Source: Stakelama sediminis (GTDB lineage: Bacteria; Pseudomonadota; Alphaproteobacteria; Sphingomonadales; Sphingomonadaceae). Taken from it: 64,000 nucleotides of DNA. Location of the stretch: the NCBI RefSeq assembly GCF_014199335.1, contig NZ_JACIJI010000003.1, positions 62,001 through 126,000 on the forward strand, given 5' to 3'. The notes below the pieces were generated by a model that was not told where the DNA came from, did no database searches, and saw only the letters and a list, made by a program, of their open reading frames with translations. How positions within the stretch are numbered: the first letter of the stretch is position 1; each line of letters begins with the position of its first letter. The position numbers were made by a program, and so were the translations under genes. Of this stretch, positions 27,215 through 35,044 are shown piece by piece.

Positions 27215-28219
27215 TCAGGCCTTGCCCACCACGCTTTCGGGCAGATCCTTGCCGAACACGCGCTGATAATATTCGGCGACCAGCGGCCGTTCCGCCTCAT
27301 CGCATTTGTTGAGGAAGGACAGGCGGAAGGCAAAGCCGACATCGCCGAAAATCAACGCGTTCTGCGCCCAGGTGATGACGGTGCGCGGGCTCATCACCGT
27401 CGAGATATCGCCGCCCACAAAGCCCTTGCGGGTCAGGTCGGCGACGCGGATCATCTGCTCGACCACTTCCTTGCCCTCGGGCTTGTCATATTCGCCCGAC
27501 TTGGCAAGCACGATCTGCGCCTCGGTCGCGGCCGGCAGATAGTTGAGCGTGACGACGATGTTCCAGCGGTCCATCTGTCCCTGGTTGATCTGCTGCGTAC
27601 CGTGATACAGGCCGCTGGTATCGCCCAGCCCCACCGTGTTCGACGTCGCGAACAGGCGGAACCACGGGTTCGGACGAATCACCCGGTTCTGGTCGAGCAG
27701 CGTCAGCTTACCCTCGGTCTCCAGCACGCGCTGGATGACGAACATCACGTCCGGACGGCCCGCATCATATTCGTCGAACACCAGCGCGGTCGGCGTCTGC
27801 AGCGCCCAGGGAAGCAGCCCTTCGCGAAACTCGGTAACCTGCTGCCCGTCCTTCAGCACGATCGCGTCGCGGCCGATCAGGTCGATCCGGCTGATATGCG
27901 CGTCGAGGTTGATCCGGATGCACGGCCAGTTCAGGCGCGCCGCCACCTGTTCGATATGCGTCGATTTGCCGGTGCCGTGATAGCCCTGAATCATCACCCG
28001 GCGGTTATGGGCAAAGCCCGCCAGTACCGCCATCGTCGTATCGGGATCGAAGACATAGGCCGGGTCGAGGTCGGGCACACGCTCATCGGCTTCGCTGAAC
28101 GCCGGGCATTCCATGTCGAGATCGATCCCGAACACGTCGCGCACCTTGACCATCTTGTCGGGTGCGTCGAGCACCGTGGTTTCACGGCTGTCGGGCTGGG
28201 TATTGGGAATGCTGGCCAT
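27215..28219 (-). CDS. cobS: Aerobic cobaltochelatase subunit CobS
   Basis: AAA+ ATPase of 334 residues, partner of CobT. The start [20 protein letters not shown] has AGGAA before it; an upstream in-frame start adds 15 unlikely residues. Walker [10 protein letters not shown], Walker [14 protein letters not shown], and [20 protein letters not shown] with the sensor 1 Asn are all visible. First gene of cobS-cobT-RHH. The 100 bases upstream separate it from the HxlR gene on the same strand; no cobalamin riboswitch is recognisable there. Confidence 0.95.
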   Translation of the reverse strand: MASIPNTQPDSRETTVLDAPDKMVKVRDVFGIDLDMECPAFSEADERVPDLDPAYVFDPDTTMAVLAGFAHNRRVMIQGYHGTGKSTHIEQVAARLNWPCIRINLDAHISRIDLIGRDAIVLKDGQQVTEFREGLLPWALQTPTALVFDEYDAGRPDVMFVIQRVLETEGKLTLLDQNRVIRPNPWFRLFATSNTVGLGDTSGLYHGTQQINQGQMDRWNIVVTLNYLPAATEAQIVLAKSGEYDKPEGKEVVEQMIRVADLTRKGFVGGDISTVMSPRTVITWAQNALIFGDVGFAFRLSFLNKCDEAERPLVAEYYQRVFGKDLPESVVGKA

Positions 28220-28322
28220 CACTGTTCCTGTATCTTTTCGCACCGCAAGGCAACGTCCCTCCACTTAAGAAGGTCCGCGTGCGGGGCAAGGGAAAAAGCG
28301 GTGACGAAGCGCCGGAGCACCC

Positions 28323-29015
28323 TCAGCCGATTTTGGGCGGCAGCGCGAAACACCCCAGAAACCGCACGGCAAGCGCCTGATCGCCGGACACCGACAGCAT
28401 GGTCGCCGCAGCCGCCTGCGACAAGGGCATTCCGCCGTAAATCACGGGCAACAGTGCGGACGGCGCGGTTTCGATCACCGCCTTCGCTTCGGCCGGGTCG
28501 CCACGCCGCACCACCAGCTGGCCCTGTTCCACCCAGGCGACGAACCCGTCATCGCCGATACAAAATCCGACCGCGCCGTTCACGCCGTCCGCGCGCCCGG
28601 CCACGAACATGGTCTTCATCGACAGCATCAGCGCGGTCGCACTCAGGCTCAGGCTCGGATCGTGCAAGGGCGAGCGCACCGCCCAGCGCGACAGCGCACA
28701 GATCGGCCCCTCCGCTTCATAGCCCCAAGGCGTCAGTTCATAGATTTGCGCGGACGCAGGCGGCGGCAATTTGCGTTTCGTCAGCACGCCCGTCTGCTCC
28801 AGCCCCGCCAGCCGCTGAGTCAGCACATTGGCGCTGATACCGGGCAGGCTCGCACGCAATCCGGAAAACCGCCTGCCCCCCAGCAGCAATTCGCGCACGA
28901 TGAGCATCGACCAGCGCTCACCCAGAAATTCGAGCGCGAGTGCCGCGCCGCATGCATCGTCGTACCACCTTTTAGTTAGTATAGAAGACTTATCAGTTTC
29001 TTTTTCTGATTTCAT
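28323..29015 (-). CDS. HxlR-family transcriptional regulator
   Basis: 230 residues. N-terminal winged helix with ALEFLGERWSMLIVRELLLG, RFSGLRASLPGISANVLTQR and a Leu-rich wing (LEQTGVLTKRKLPPPAS), the HxlR pattern. The C-terminal half (from about 125) is an extra domain resembling SCP2-type sterol-carrier folds seen in longer HxlR proteins and may bind a ligand. Divergent from the VOC cluster, 69 bases away, and its ATG overlaps a small palindrome (29015-29033), so it probably controls both itself and the cluster. Confidence 0.88.
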   Translation of the reverse strand: MKSEKETDKSSILTKRWYDDACGAALALEFLGERWSMLIVRELLLGGRRFSGLRASLPGISANVLTQRLAGLEQTGVLTKRKLPPPASAQIYELTPWGYEAEGPICALSRWAVRSPLHDPSLSLSATALMLSMKTMFVAGRADGVNGAVGFCIGDDGFVAWVEQGQLVVRRGDPAEAKAVIETAPSALLPVIYGGMPLSQAAAATMLSVSGDQALAVRFLGCFALPPKIG

Positions 29016-29033
29016 AGTTGTTTTTTATAACTA
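29015..29033. promoter_or_regulatory. Putative HxlR operator
   Basis: TAGTTGTTTTTTATAACTA: five-base arms TAGTT/AACTA around an AT-rich centre, overlapping the first base of the HxlR start codon and about 52 bases before the first VOC gene. HxlR sites often have this spaced-palindrome form. Position in the divergent gap is the main support. Confidence 0.45.
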
Positions 29034-29084
29034 CGTGCGTCACGCTTCGCAATATCTTCCGAGTCGTAACCAGGAGAGGGACCG

Positions 29085-29513
29085 ATGGCGAAGGGGATTT
29101 TCGTAAACCTGCCAGTACGGGATCTGGCAAAATCGACTGCTTTCTATCAGGCGATCGGATTCCGGAAGAACGACCTTTTTTCGAATGAGCGGGCATCGGC
29201 GATGGAATGGTCTGATACCGTGTCGGTGATGCTGCTGACGCACGGTTTCTACAGCGGCTTCACGTCGAAACCGATCGCCGACAGCCATGCGACCAGCGGC
29301 GCGCTCTATGCGCTGTCGTTCGACAGTCGCGACGATGTCGACGCCATCACCGAACAGGCGATTGCCGCCGGGGGACGCGAAGCGCATCCGCCGGAGGACG
29401 AGGGATTCATGTACAGCCGCGCCTTCGAAGACCCGGACGGCCATGGCTTCGGCCCGTTCTGGATGGACATGGATGGCGCGAAAACCGCGATGCAGACGCA
29501 GGGCGTGCCATGA
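29085..29513 (+). CDS. VOC-family (glyoxalase/bleomycin-resistance fold) protein
   Basis: 142 residues. It begins MAKGIFVNLPVRDLAKSTAF with YQAIGF, the standard VOC strand-helix opening, and ends with EDPDGHGFGPFWMDMDGA, the second half-motif with a metal-type Glu/His environment. VOC proteins bind metals and small electrophiles; a lactoylglutathione- or drug-related role cannot be specified. GGAGAGG precedes the ATG. First gene of the HxlR-divergent cluster; its stop overlaps the start of the GST remnant (ATGA). Confidence 0.88.
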   Translation: MAKGIFVNLPVRDLAKSTAFYQAIGFRKNDLFSNERASAMEWSDTVSVMLLTHGFYSGFTSKPIADSHATSGALYALSFDSRDDVDAITEQAIAAGGREAHPPEDEGFMYSRAFEDPDGHGFGPFWMDMDGAKTAMQTQGVP

Positions 29514-29720
29514 ACCGCCCGTTTGTCTTCGCCTTTGACTGGGTGCCCGATTTCGCAAGAACCTATGTTCGCGATTTTCGCATGCGCTGGGCGCTGGAGG
29601 AAGCGGGCATCGCCTATGACACGCACCTGATCAGCGTGATGGACCGCCCGGCCTGCCTATCAGACGGCCATTGCCGCGCAGCTTGCCGATTTCAAAGCCG
29701 AAGCCCCCGCTCCGGCATGA
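29510..29720 (+). pseudogene. Glutathione S-transferase remnant (internal deletion with frameshift)
   Basis: The first about 45 codons encode a GST thioredoxin-fold start (VRDFRMRWALEEAGIAYDTH with downstream LIS). The sequence then jumps: from about 29645 the +1 frame reads ARPAYQTAIAAQLADFKAE, which is a typical GST C-terminal end, closing at TGA 29718-29720. The middle (about 130 codons) is missing and the two ends are out of frame, so no GST can be made; the initial frame runs on with unrelated residues to 29737. ATGA overlap with the VOC gene and the position before DUF1428 suggest the intact gene was a cluster member. Confidence 0.8.
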
Positions 29721-29733
29721 AGGAGAAGACAGC

Positions 29734-30093
29734 ATGACCTATGTCGACGGGTTCGTGGTTCCCGTGCCCGAAGGGAACCGGGAGGCCTATATCGCCTCCG
29801 CGAAAGCTGCCAAACCGATCTTTTTCGAACATGGCGCGCTCCACCATGTCGAATGCTGGAGCACCGACATTCCCAAAGGCGAGCACACCGATTTCTTCAG
29901 GGCGGTGCAGGCGAAGGACGGCGAATGCGTCGTCTTTTCCTGGATCACCTGGCCGTCAAAGGAGGTTCGCGACGCCGCGTGGGAAGCAATGATGAGCGAC
30001 GACCGCATGAAGACCATGGACATGCCCTTTGACGGCAAACGCATGTTCTGGGGCGGTTTTGAAACCGTGTTCGACAGCAAAAGCGACGCCTGA
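29734..30093 (+). CDS. DUF1428-family protein
   Basis: 119 residues beginning MTYVDGFVVPVPEGNREAYI with ASAKAAK following, the DUF1428 opening, then HGALHHVECWSTDIPKGEHTD and FSWITWPSKEVRDAAWEAMM. These are dimeric alpha/beta-barrel (ferredoxin-like) proteins of unknown reaction, often in clusters with VOC, GST and SRPBCC genes. The ATG at 29734 is set by AAGGAGAAG eight bases before; the frame is open upstream without a ribosome site. Confidence 0.9.
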   Translation: MTYVDGFVVPVPEGNREAYIASAKAAKPIFFEHGALHHVECWSTDIPKGEHTDFFRAVQAKDGECVVFSWITWPSKEVRDAAWEAMMSDDRMKTMDMPFDGKRMFWGGFETVFDSKSDA

Positions 30094-30119
30094 ACCAGCG
30101 CGATAATAAGGAGGATGCC

Positions 30120-30923
30120 ATGGGAAATCCGCAGGGAAGTTTCATCTGGTACGAACTGCTGACCAGCGATCTGGCGGCAGCGCGCAGCTTTTATCAGGAC
30201 GTGATGGGCTGGAACATCGCCGAACGCGGCAGCGACCTTTCCGATATGGATTATCGCATGATCGACGCTCCCGACGCCACCGTCGGCGGCGCGATGGAGA
30301 TTACCGCCGAGATGCGTGAAGGCGGGGCACGTCCGACCTGGCTCGGTTATATCTGCGTAGAGGATGTCGATGCGGTACTGGCGGCAATCGTGGCCGATGG
30401 CGGCACGGTCTGGATGCCCGCTAACAGCATTCCCAATGTCGGACGGATCGCGCTCGTCACCGATCCGCAGGGCGCACCCTTCTATATCATGAAGCCCATC
30501 CCGCCCGCAGATTCACCCCCCGATGCAACCAGCACCGCGTTCGACCCCGAAAAGACCGGGCACGTCGCATGGAATGAGCTGACGGCGGCGGATCATCAGG
30601 CCGTCCTGCCCTTCTATACCCGCCATTTCGGCTGGCAGCCCTGCGGCGCGATGTCGATGGGAGAGATGGGCAACTATCAGTTTATCAAACATGCGGACGT
30701 GCGGATCGGCGCAATGATGGACCGGCCGAAGAACGGACCACCGCCGCACTGGAGCTATTACTGGCGCGTGGACGACATCGACGCGGCAACGAAACGCGCC
30801 ACCGCAGGCGGTGCCACGATCCTGCACGGACCGGCGGAAGTCCCCGGCGGCGATTACATCACCCTCGCCACCGACCCGCAGGGTGCGATATTCGCCATGG
30901 TCGGCAAACAATTGGAGGCCTGA
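30120..30923 (+). CDS. Two-domain VOC-family protein
   Basis: 267 residues with two tandem VOC domains: residues 1-125 (GSFIWYELLTSDLAAARSFY, then DPQGAPFYIMKP) and 140-267 (GHVAWNELTAADHQAVLPFY, then TDPQGAIFAMVG). The same pattern occurs in hydroxylase-like and antibiotic-resistance-like VOC pairs (CFP-30B group). AAGGAGGATGCC precedes the ATG. Same operon as the genes on both sides; the substrate is unknown, probably a small reactive compound. Confidence 0.88.
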   Translation: MGNPQGSFIWYELLTSDLAAARSFYQDVMGWNIAERGSDLSDMDYRMIDAPDATVGGAMEITAEMREGGARPTWLGYICVEDVDAVLAAIVADGGTVWMPANSIPNVGRIALVTDPQGAPFYIMKPIPPADSPPDATSTAFDPEKTGHVAWNELTAADHQAVLPFYTRHFGWQPCGAMSMGEMGNYQFIKHADVRIGAMMDRPKNGPPPHWSYYWRVDDIDAATKRATAGGATILHGPAEVPGGDYITLATDPQGAIFAMVGKQLEA

Positions 30924-30925
30924 CC

Positions 30926-31414
30926 ATGGCGAACAAGGCATCCGTTTTCCTGTGGTTTGACAGCGATGCGCTGGAGGCGGCGCAATTCTATGCCGATACC
31001 TTTCCCGACAGCGCGGTCGGGAACATCACCCGATCATCGCTCGACGTTCCGGGTGCCCCGGCAGGAAGCGTGCAGGTGGTGGAAATGACGCTGTGCGGCC
31101 TGCCCTATATATTGCTCAACGGCGGGCCGCAGGAAGCGCCGAACGACCGCTATTCGTTACAGGTCCACACCGACGATCAGGCAGAGACCGACCGGCTATG
31201 GAATGCGCTTACCGGCAATGGCGGCGCAGAAATCGCCTGCGGCTGGTGCAAGGACCGCTGGGGCTATCGCTGGCAGATTACGCCACGGGCCTTGATGACA
31301 GCGATAGCCGACCCCGACCGCGAAGCCGCCCGTCGCGCGATGGAAGCGATGATGACGATGACAAAGATCGACATCGCCGCAATCGAGGCGGCCCGACGCG
31401 GCCTCGCAGGCTGA
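30926..31414 (+). CDS. VOC-family protein, PhnB/3-demethylubiquinone-methyltransferase-like
   Basis: 162 residues; MANKASVFLWFDSDALEAAQ with FYADTFPDSAVG is the PhnB-like opening, and WGYRWQITPRALMTAIADPD is its usual second half, which ends with the helix MTMTKIDIAAIEAARRG. The name often given (3-demethylubiquinone methyltransferase) is historical; no SAM site is present. Two bases separate it from the preceding gene. Its stop overlaps the AHSA1-like remnant that follows. Confidence 0.86.
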   Translation: MANKASVFLWFDSDALEAAQFYADTFPDSAVGNITRSSLDVPGAPAGSVQVVEMTLCGLPYILLNGGPQEAPNDRYSLQVHTDDQAETDRLWNALTGNGGAEIACGWCKDRWGYRWQITPRALMTAIADPDREAARRAMEAMMTMTKIDIAAIEAARRGLAG

Positions 31415-31452
31415 TCGACGCGCCGGTCGAAAACGTCTGGCGTGTCTGGACC
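31411..31452 (+). pseudogene. Possible AHSA1/SRPBCC gene fragment
   Basis: Read in the frame CTG ATC GAC, this stretch encodes LIDAPVENVWRVWT, which matches the opening strand and helix of AHSA1-domain proteins (IDAPVExVWxxWT). It has no start codon and stops matching after 14 codons. AHSA1 genes commonly belong to VOC/DUF1428/HxlR clusters, so a deletion has probably removed the rest. The evidence is only 14 residues, hence moderate confidence. Confidence 0.45.
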
Positions 31453-31480
31453 GTGCGAAGCCGAACCCGGCCGGCCATTA

Positions 31481-32086
31481 TCAGGCGAAGGCCGCTGATT
31501 CCCTGAGTTGCTGATAGGCGTCGATCACCCGGCGCAGGGCCTGTTCATGGCTGCGGTCGCCGCCGTTACGGTCGGGATGATATTTACGCACCAGTTCGCT
31601 GTAGCGGCGGCGCAGTGCGCTGCGATCGGCATCGGTTTTCAGGCCCAGCACCTGCAATGCCTCCCGATCGCGCCCCGACAGCGGTTTGCCGTCACGTCGC
31701 GCCGCCTGCACCTTGTCGCGAAAGCGCGCACCGATGGCGTCCAGCGGGTCGGCAAATTCGGTCCAGCGCGGCGGCCGGTCGGCCCCTGTACTGGCAAAGG
31801 CGCGGGTTTCACGTTCCCAGCCCGAATAAGGCCGCTGCGCGTCGTGAATCTCGTCAGCGCTCATGCCTGAGAAATAATTATATCCGGCATTGAACTCGCG
31901 AATATGGTCAAGACAGAACCAGCGATAGCGGCGTGGCCCTTCGCCGGTTGCCGGTCCATCCAGCGGCGGTGCACGAAACTCTCCCGGCTCGCGGCAATCG
32001 GGATGCGCGCACACGCGTCCGTCCGCCTCCACCCGACCGTGAAAACGTGCCTTTGGCCTTTCTTTCCGGTTACTTCCGCGTGCCAC
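31481..32086 (-). CDS. J-domain (DnaJ-like) protein with N-terminal cysteine motif
   Basis: About 201 residues from GTG 32086, which has GAGGAG four bases upstream; a TTG at 32101 is the longer alternative. The N-terminal part has CAHPDC and, later, FCLDH, a possible zinc site of the type found in alphaproteobacterial short J-proteins, with YNYFSGMSADEIHDAQ in the middle. The C-terminal J-domain (VLGLKTDADRSALRRRYSEL) includes the HPD motif in KYHPDRNGGD, needed to stimulate DnaK. Divergent from bolA by 35 bases. Confidence 0.88.
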   Translation of the reverse strand: MARGSNRKERPKARFHGRVEADGRVCAHPDCREPGEFRAPPLDGPATGEGPRRYRWFCLDHIREFNAGYNYFSGMSADEIHDAQRPYSGWERETRAFASTGADRPPRWTEFADPLDAIGARFRDKVQAARRDGKPLSGRDREALQVLGLKTDADRSALRRRYSELVRKYHPDRNGGDRSHEQALRRVIDAYQQLRESAAFA

Positions 32087-32121
32087 GCGACTCCTCGTCA
32101 AAAACGCCCTATATAGGCGGG

Positions 32122-32409
32122 ATGAACGACATCGCCACCGGACCCGTCGCCCGCGAAATCGCGGATCGCCTTACCGCCGCCCTTGCGCCCACGCATCTGG
32201 AGGTCATTAACGACAGCCGTCATCATGCAGGCCATATGGGCGATGACGGATCGGGCGAATCGCATTTTACCGTCATCGTCGAAAGCCACGCCTTTATCGA
32301 CACCTCCCGTGTCGATCGACAGCGACTGGTCAATCGGGCGCTTGGCGATCTGATGGAGGACCGAATCCATGCGCTGGCTATCAAGGCACGACCGCCGGAA
32401 GCAGACTGA
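32122..32409 (+). CDS. bolA: BolA-family protein
   Basis: 95 residues starting MNDIATGPVAREIADRLTAAL. BolA core: HLEVINDSRHHAGHMGDDGSGESHFTVIVES, with the family histidines for Fe-S or haem coordination with monothiol glutaredoxins, then FIDTSRVDRQRLVNRALGDL. The ATG at 32122 follows AGGCGGG; the frame is open earlier without support. Its stop overlaps the GST start (TGATG), beginning a four-gene coupled operon. Bacterial BolA proteins act in iron-sulfur trafficking and stress responses. Confidence 0.92.
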   Translation: MNDIATGPVAREIADRLTAALAPTHLEVINDSRHHAGHMGDDGSGESHFTVIVESHAFIDTSRVDRQRLVNRALGDLMEDRIHALAIKARPPEAD

Positions 32410-33113
32410 TGCCCTATAATCTCTGGTACTGGCCGGGTATCCAGGGGCGCGGCGAGTTCGTCCGCCTGGCGCTCGAAGCGGGCGGCATCGATTATCGCGA
32501 TTGCGCGCGCGAAACGGGCGCGGAGGCGATGATGCAAAATATGGCAGGCTTCGCGCGCAAGCCCTTTGCGCCGCCCTATCTTGAAATCGACGGCTTCGCG
32601 ATTGCACAGGTCGCCAACATTCTGATGTATCTGGGCGAACGCCATCACCTTGCACCGTCGAACATGGCGGACCGGCTATGGCTGCATCAGGTTGAACTGA
32701 CCATCGCCGACATGGTGGCCGAAGCGCATAATGTGCACCATCCGGTCGGCGGCGGGCTGTATTATGACGACCAGAAAGCGGAAGCCGCACGTGCAGCCGA
32801 ACAGTTTCGCAGCGAACGAATGCCTAAATTTCTGAACCATTTCGAACGTGCCATCACTGCCAATGAAGGCGACTGGCTGATCGATCATCGCTGGACCTAT
32901 ACCGACTGCTCGCTGTTTCAACTGGTCGAAGGGCTGCGCTACATGTTCCCCGAACGGATGCAGACGCTGGAAAAGGACATTCCCAACCTGATCCGCCTTC
33001 ACGATCTCGTCGCCGACCTGCCGGGAATGAAGGCCTATCTGAACAGCGACCGCAGGCTGGCCTTCAACGAAGAGGGCATCTTCCGCCATTATCACGAACT
33101 GGACGCAGCATGA
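32409..33113 (+). CDS. Glutathione S-transferase family protein
   Basis: 234 residues. N-terminal thioredoxin fold (NLWYWPGIQGRGEFVRLALE with AGGIDY) and an all-helical C-terminal domain (HPVGGGLYYDDQKAEAARAA, then GDWLIDHRWTYTDCSLFQLV). The family's glutathione-contact Tyr is probably Tyr7 in LWYWP, as in the alpha/mu/pi-like bacterial forms. Coupled to bolA upstream (TGATG) and pirin downstream (ATGA). The substrate is unknown. Confidence 0.86.
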   Translation: MPYNLWYWPGIQGRGEFVRLALEAGGIDYRDCARETGAEAMMQNMAGFARKPFAPPYLEIDGFAIAQVANILMYLGERHHLAPSNMADRLWLHQVELTIADMVAEAHNVHHPVGGGLYYDDQKAEAARAAEQFRSERMPKFLNHFERAITANEGDWLIDHRWTYTDCSLFQLVEGLRYMFPERMQTLEKDIPNLIRLHDLVADLPGMKAYLNSDRRLAFNEEGIFRHYHELDAA

Positions 33114-34006
33114 CCGACCTTCTTGCCCAGACCATTCAGCCCACCACCCACGATCTGGGCGGGTTCAAGGTGCATCGGACCCTGCCCTCGCGCCCGCGCA
33201 CGATGGTCGGCCCGTTCGTGTTTTTCGACCAGATGGGGCCGGCACATCTGGAGGCCGGCCACGGCATCGATGTGCGGCCGCATCCGCACATCAACCTTTC
33301 GACCGTCACCTATCTGTTCGCAGGCGCGATCGACCATCGCGATTCGCTTGGTACCTTTGCCCGTATCGAGCCGGGTGCGGTCAACCTGATGACCGCCGGG
33401 CACGGTATCGTCCATTCCGAACGCTCGCCGGGTGATGAGCGCGCGCACGGTCCCGAACTGTCGGGTATCCAGACCTGGCTGGCCCTTCCCGAAGCCTGCG
33501 AGGAAATGGACCCCGCCTTCGAACATGTCGCGGCCAACGACCTGCCGCTGGTGGAACACGCCGGAGCGCAAGCACGTATAATCATGGGTACGCTGTGGGG
33601 CGCAAGCGCACCGACAAGCTGTTATGCCGAAACCATCTATGCCGACATCATGCTGGAACCCGGTGCATCGGTGCCGGTCGATGCGGAGGCCGATGAACGC
33701 GCGCTCTATGTGGCAATGGGCGCGGCCTCCCTCGATGGGCTGCCGCTGGAACCGCAGACGCTTTATGTCCTGCGCCCCGGCATGGCGGCGACGCTGCGTT
33801 CCGAAAAGGGCGGCCGTGTCATGCTTTGCGGTGGCGAAGCCTTTGCCACCCCGCGCCATGTCTGGTGGAATTTCGTATCATCGGATCGCGACCGCATCGA
33901 ACAGGCAAAGCATGACTGGAAGGAAGGACGCTTCCCCAAAGTACCGGGGGACGATACGGAATGGATTCCCATTCCGGAAATTCCCAAGACGGTAAGCTAT
34001 CCATGA
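33110..34006 (+). CDS. Pirin-family protein
   Basis: 298 residues, bicupin. The N-terminal cupin carries the metal ligands RPHPHINLSTVTYLF, then GHGIVHSERSPG, as in pirin and YhhW, where an Fe(II) can bind and some members act as quercetin dioxygenases or redox sensors. A second cupin follows (EPQTLYVLRPGMAATLRS). Length is normal. Starts on the stop of the GST gene (ATGA) and itself overlaps the hydrolase (ATGA). Confidence 0.92.
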   Translation: MTDLLAQTIQPTTHDLGGFKVHRTLPSRPRTMVGPFVFFDQMGPAHLEAGHGIDVRPHPHINLSTVTYLFAGAIDHRDSLGTFARIEPGAVNLMTAGHGIVHSERSPGDERAHGPELSGIQTWLALPEACEEMDPAFEHVAANDLPLVEHAGAQARIIMGTLWGASAPTSCYAETIYADIMLEPGASVPVDAEADERALYVAMGAASLDGLPLEPQTLYVLRPGMAATLRSEKGGRVMLCGGEAFATPRHVWWNFVSSDRDRIEQAKHDWKEGRFPKVPGDDTEWIPIPEIPKTVSYP

Positions 34007-34884
34007 CCGAACATGCCGAACGCATCGCCCTGTCCACCGGCATTACCCTGAATGTCGTGACTGCGGGCGATCCGGCGGCACCCGCGATCCTGTTCCTGCA
34101 TGGCTTTCCCGAATCGCACCGCACCTGGCGGCATCAGATGGCCGAATTCGCGCGCGATCATTTCGTCGTCGCCCCCGACCAGCGCGGCTATGCCGACTCC
34201 GACAAGCCGCAGGACGTCGAGGCATATACGCCCGACAAGCCGGTCGCCGATGCGCTGGCGCTGATGGATCATTTCGGCAAGGACCGCTTCATTCTTGCCG
34301 GCCATGACTGGGGCGGCGCAGTGGCGTGGATGGCGGCACTTCTTAATCCCGACCGCGTCGAGCGCCTGATTATCTGCAACGCACCGCATCCCTATATCTT
34401 TCAGAAAACGCTGATCGACGACCCCGTCCAGCGCAATGCCAGCCAGTATTTCCGCGCCTTTCGCGATCCGGCGATCGAACGGCATATCGAATCGATCGGC
34501 ATGGACCAGTTTTTCGACACCAGCTTCGCGCCCTATGTCGATCCGGCAAAGGTGGCGGAAGAAAAGCCGGTCTATCTCGCGCAATGGACGAAGCCGGGCG
34601 CGATGACGCCAATGTTCAACTGGTATCGCGCCAGTTCGATTGTCGTGCCCGCACTGGACGAGACACCCGAACGCCCGGCCTTTCTGGACGCCCCCTTCCC
34701 GCGGATGCAGATGCCCACACTGGTCATCTGGGGCATGCGCGATACCGCGCTGACGCCGGTGCAGCTTGAAGGGCTGGATTGCTTTGTTCCTGCGCTGACG
34801 GTGTGCAAGGTCGATGCAGGACACTTCGTGACCTGGGAAGCGCCGGAGATCGTCAACGGCGCAATCCGGGAGTGGTTAGACTGA
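34003..34884 (+). CDS. Alpha/beta-hydrolase (epoxide hydrolase-like)
   Basis: 293 residues from the ATG at 34003, which overlaps the pirin stop. Oxyanion motif HGFPES, nucleophile elbow GHDWGG (Asp rather than Ser, as in epoxide hydrolases and haloalkane dehalogenases), and the catalytic His in AGHFVTWEAPE. The cap-domain region has NWYRASS, whose Tyr fits the ring-opening residues of epoxide hydrolases. Last gene of the coupled bolA-GST-pirin-hydrolase set, followed by a weak terminator. Confidence 0.87.
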   Translation: MTEHAERIALSTGITLNVVTAGDPAAPAILFLHGFPESHRTWRHQMAEFARDHFVVAPDQRGYADSDKPQDVEAYTPDKPVADALALMDHFGKDRFILAGHDWGGAVAWMAALLNPDRVERLIICNAPHPYIFQKTLIDDPVQRNASQYFRAFRDPAIERHIESIGMDQFFDTSFAPYVDPAKVAEEKPVYLAQWTKPGAMTPMFNWYRASSIVVPALDETPERPAFLDAPFPRMQMPTLVIWGMRDTALTPVQLEGLDCFVPALTVCKVDAGHFVTWEAPEIVNGAIREWLD

Positions 34885-34885
34885 G

Positions 34886-34902
34886 GCCGAAATCCGGCTT
34901 TT
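34886..34902 (+). terminator. Weak intrinsic terminator after the hydrolase
   Basis: GCCG-AAATC-CGGC followed by TTTT directly after the hydrolase stop. The stem is only four bases, so efficiency would be low. Confidence 0.4.
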
Positions 34903-34933
34903 AGGACGGATCGACATTCAGAAGATGGTGTGG

Positions 34934-34952
34934 CGAAAATGGTGGATTTTCG
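34934..34952. repeat. Perfect stem-loop in the hydrolase/DUF2332 gap
   Basis: CGAAAAT-GGTGG-ATTTTCG, seven-base arms, in the middle of the 160-base gap between convergent genes. No T-run follows on either strand. Purpose unknown. Nothing else was identified in this gap. Confidence 0.5.
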
Positions 34953-35044
34953 TGAACCGGCGCGCAGCGTACTTTCAGTAGGTGAGCACCGGAAGCGGGG
35001 AAAGCCGCCATTTGCAGGCCATCAGGGCTGAATGGCGATCCGTC

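Noticed and set aside
28220..28322. Cobalamin riboswitch upstream of cobS
   Set aside because: The gap is about 100 bases, too short for a B12 element, and has no recognisable B12-box.
31452..31480. C-terminal end of the lost AHSA1-like gene
   Set aside because: The 28 bases between the remnant and the DnaJ stop give no frame resembling an AHSA1 end.
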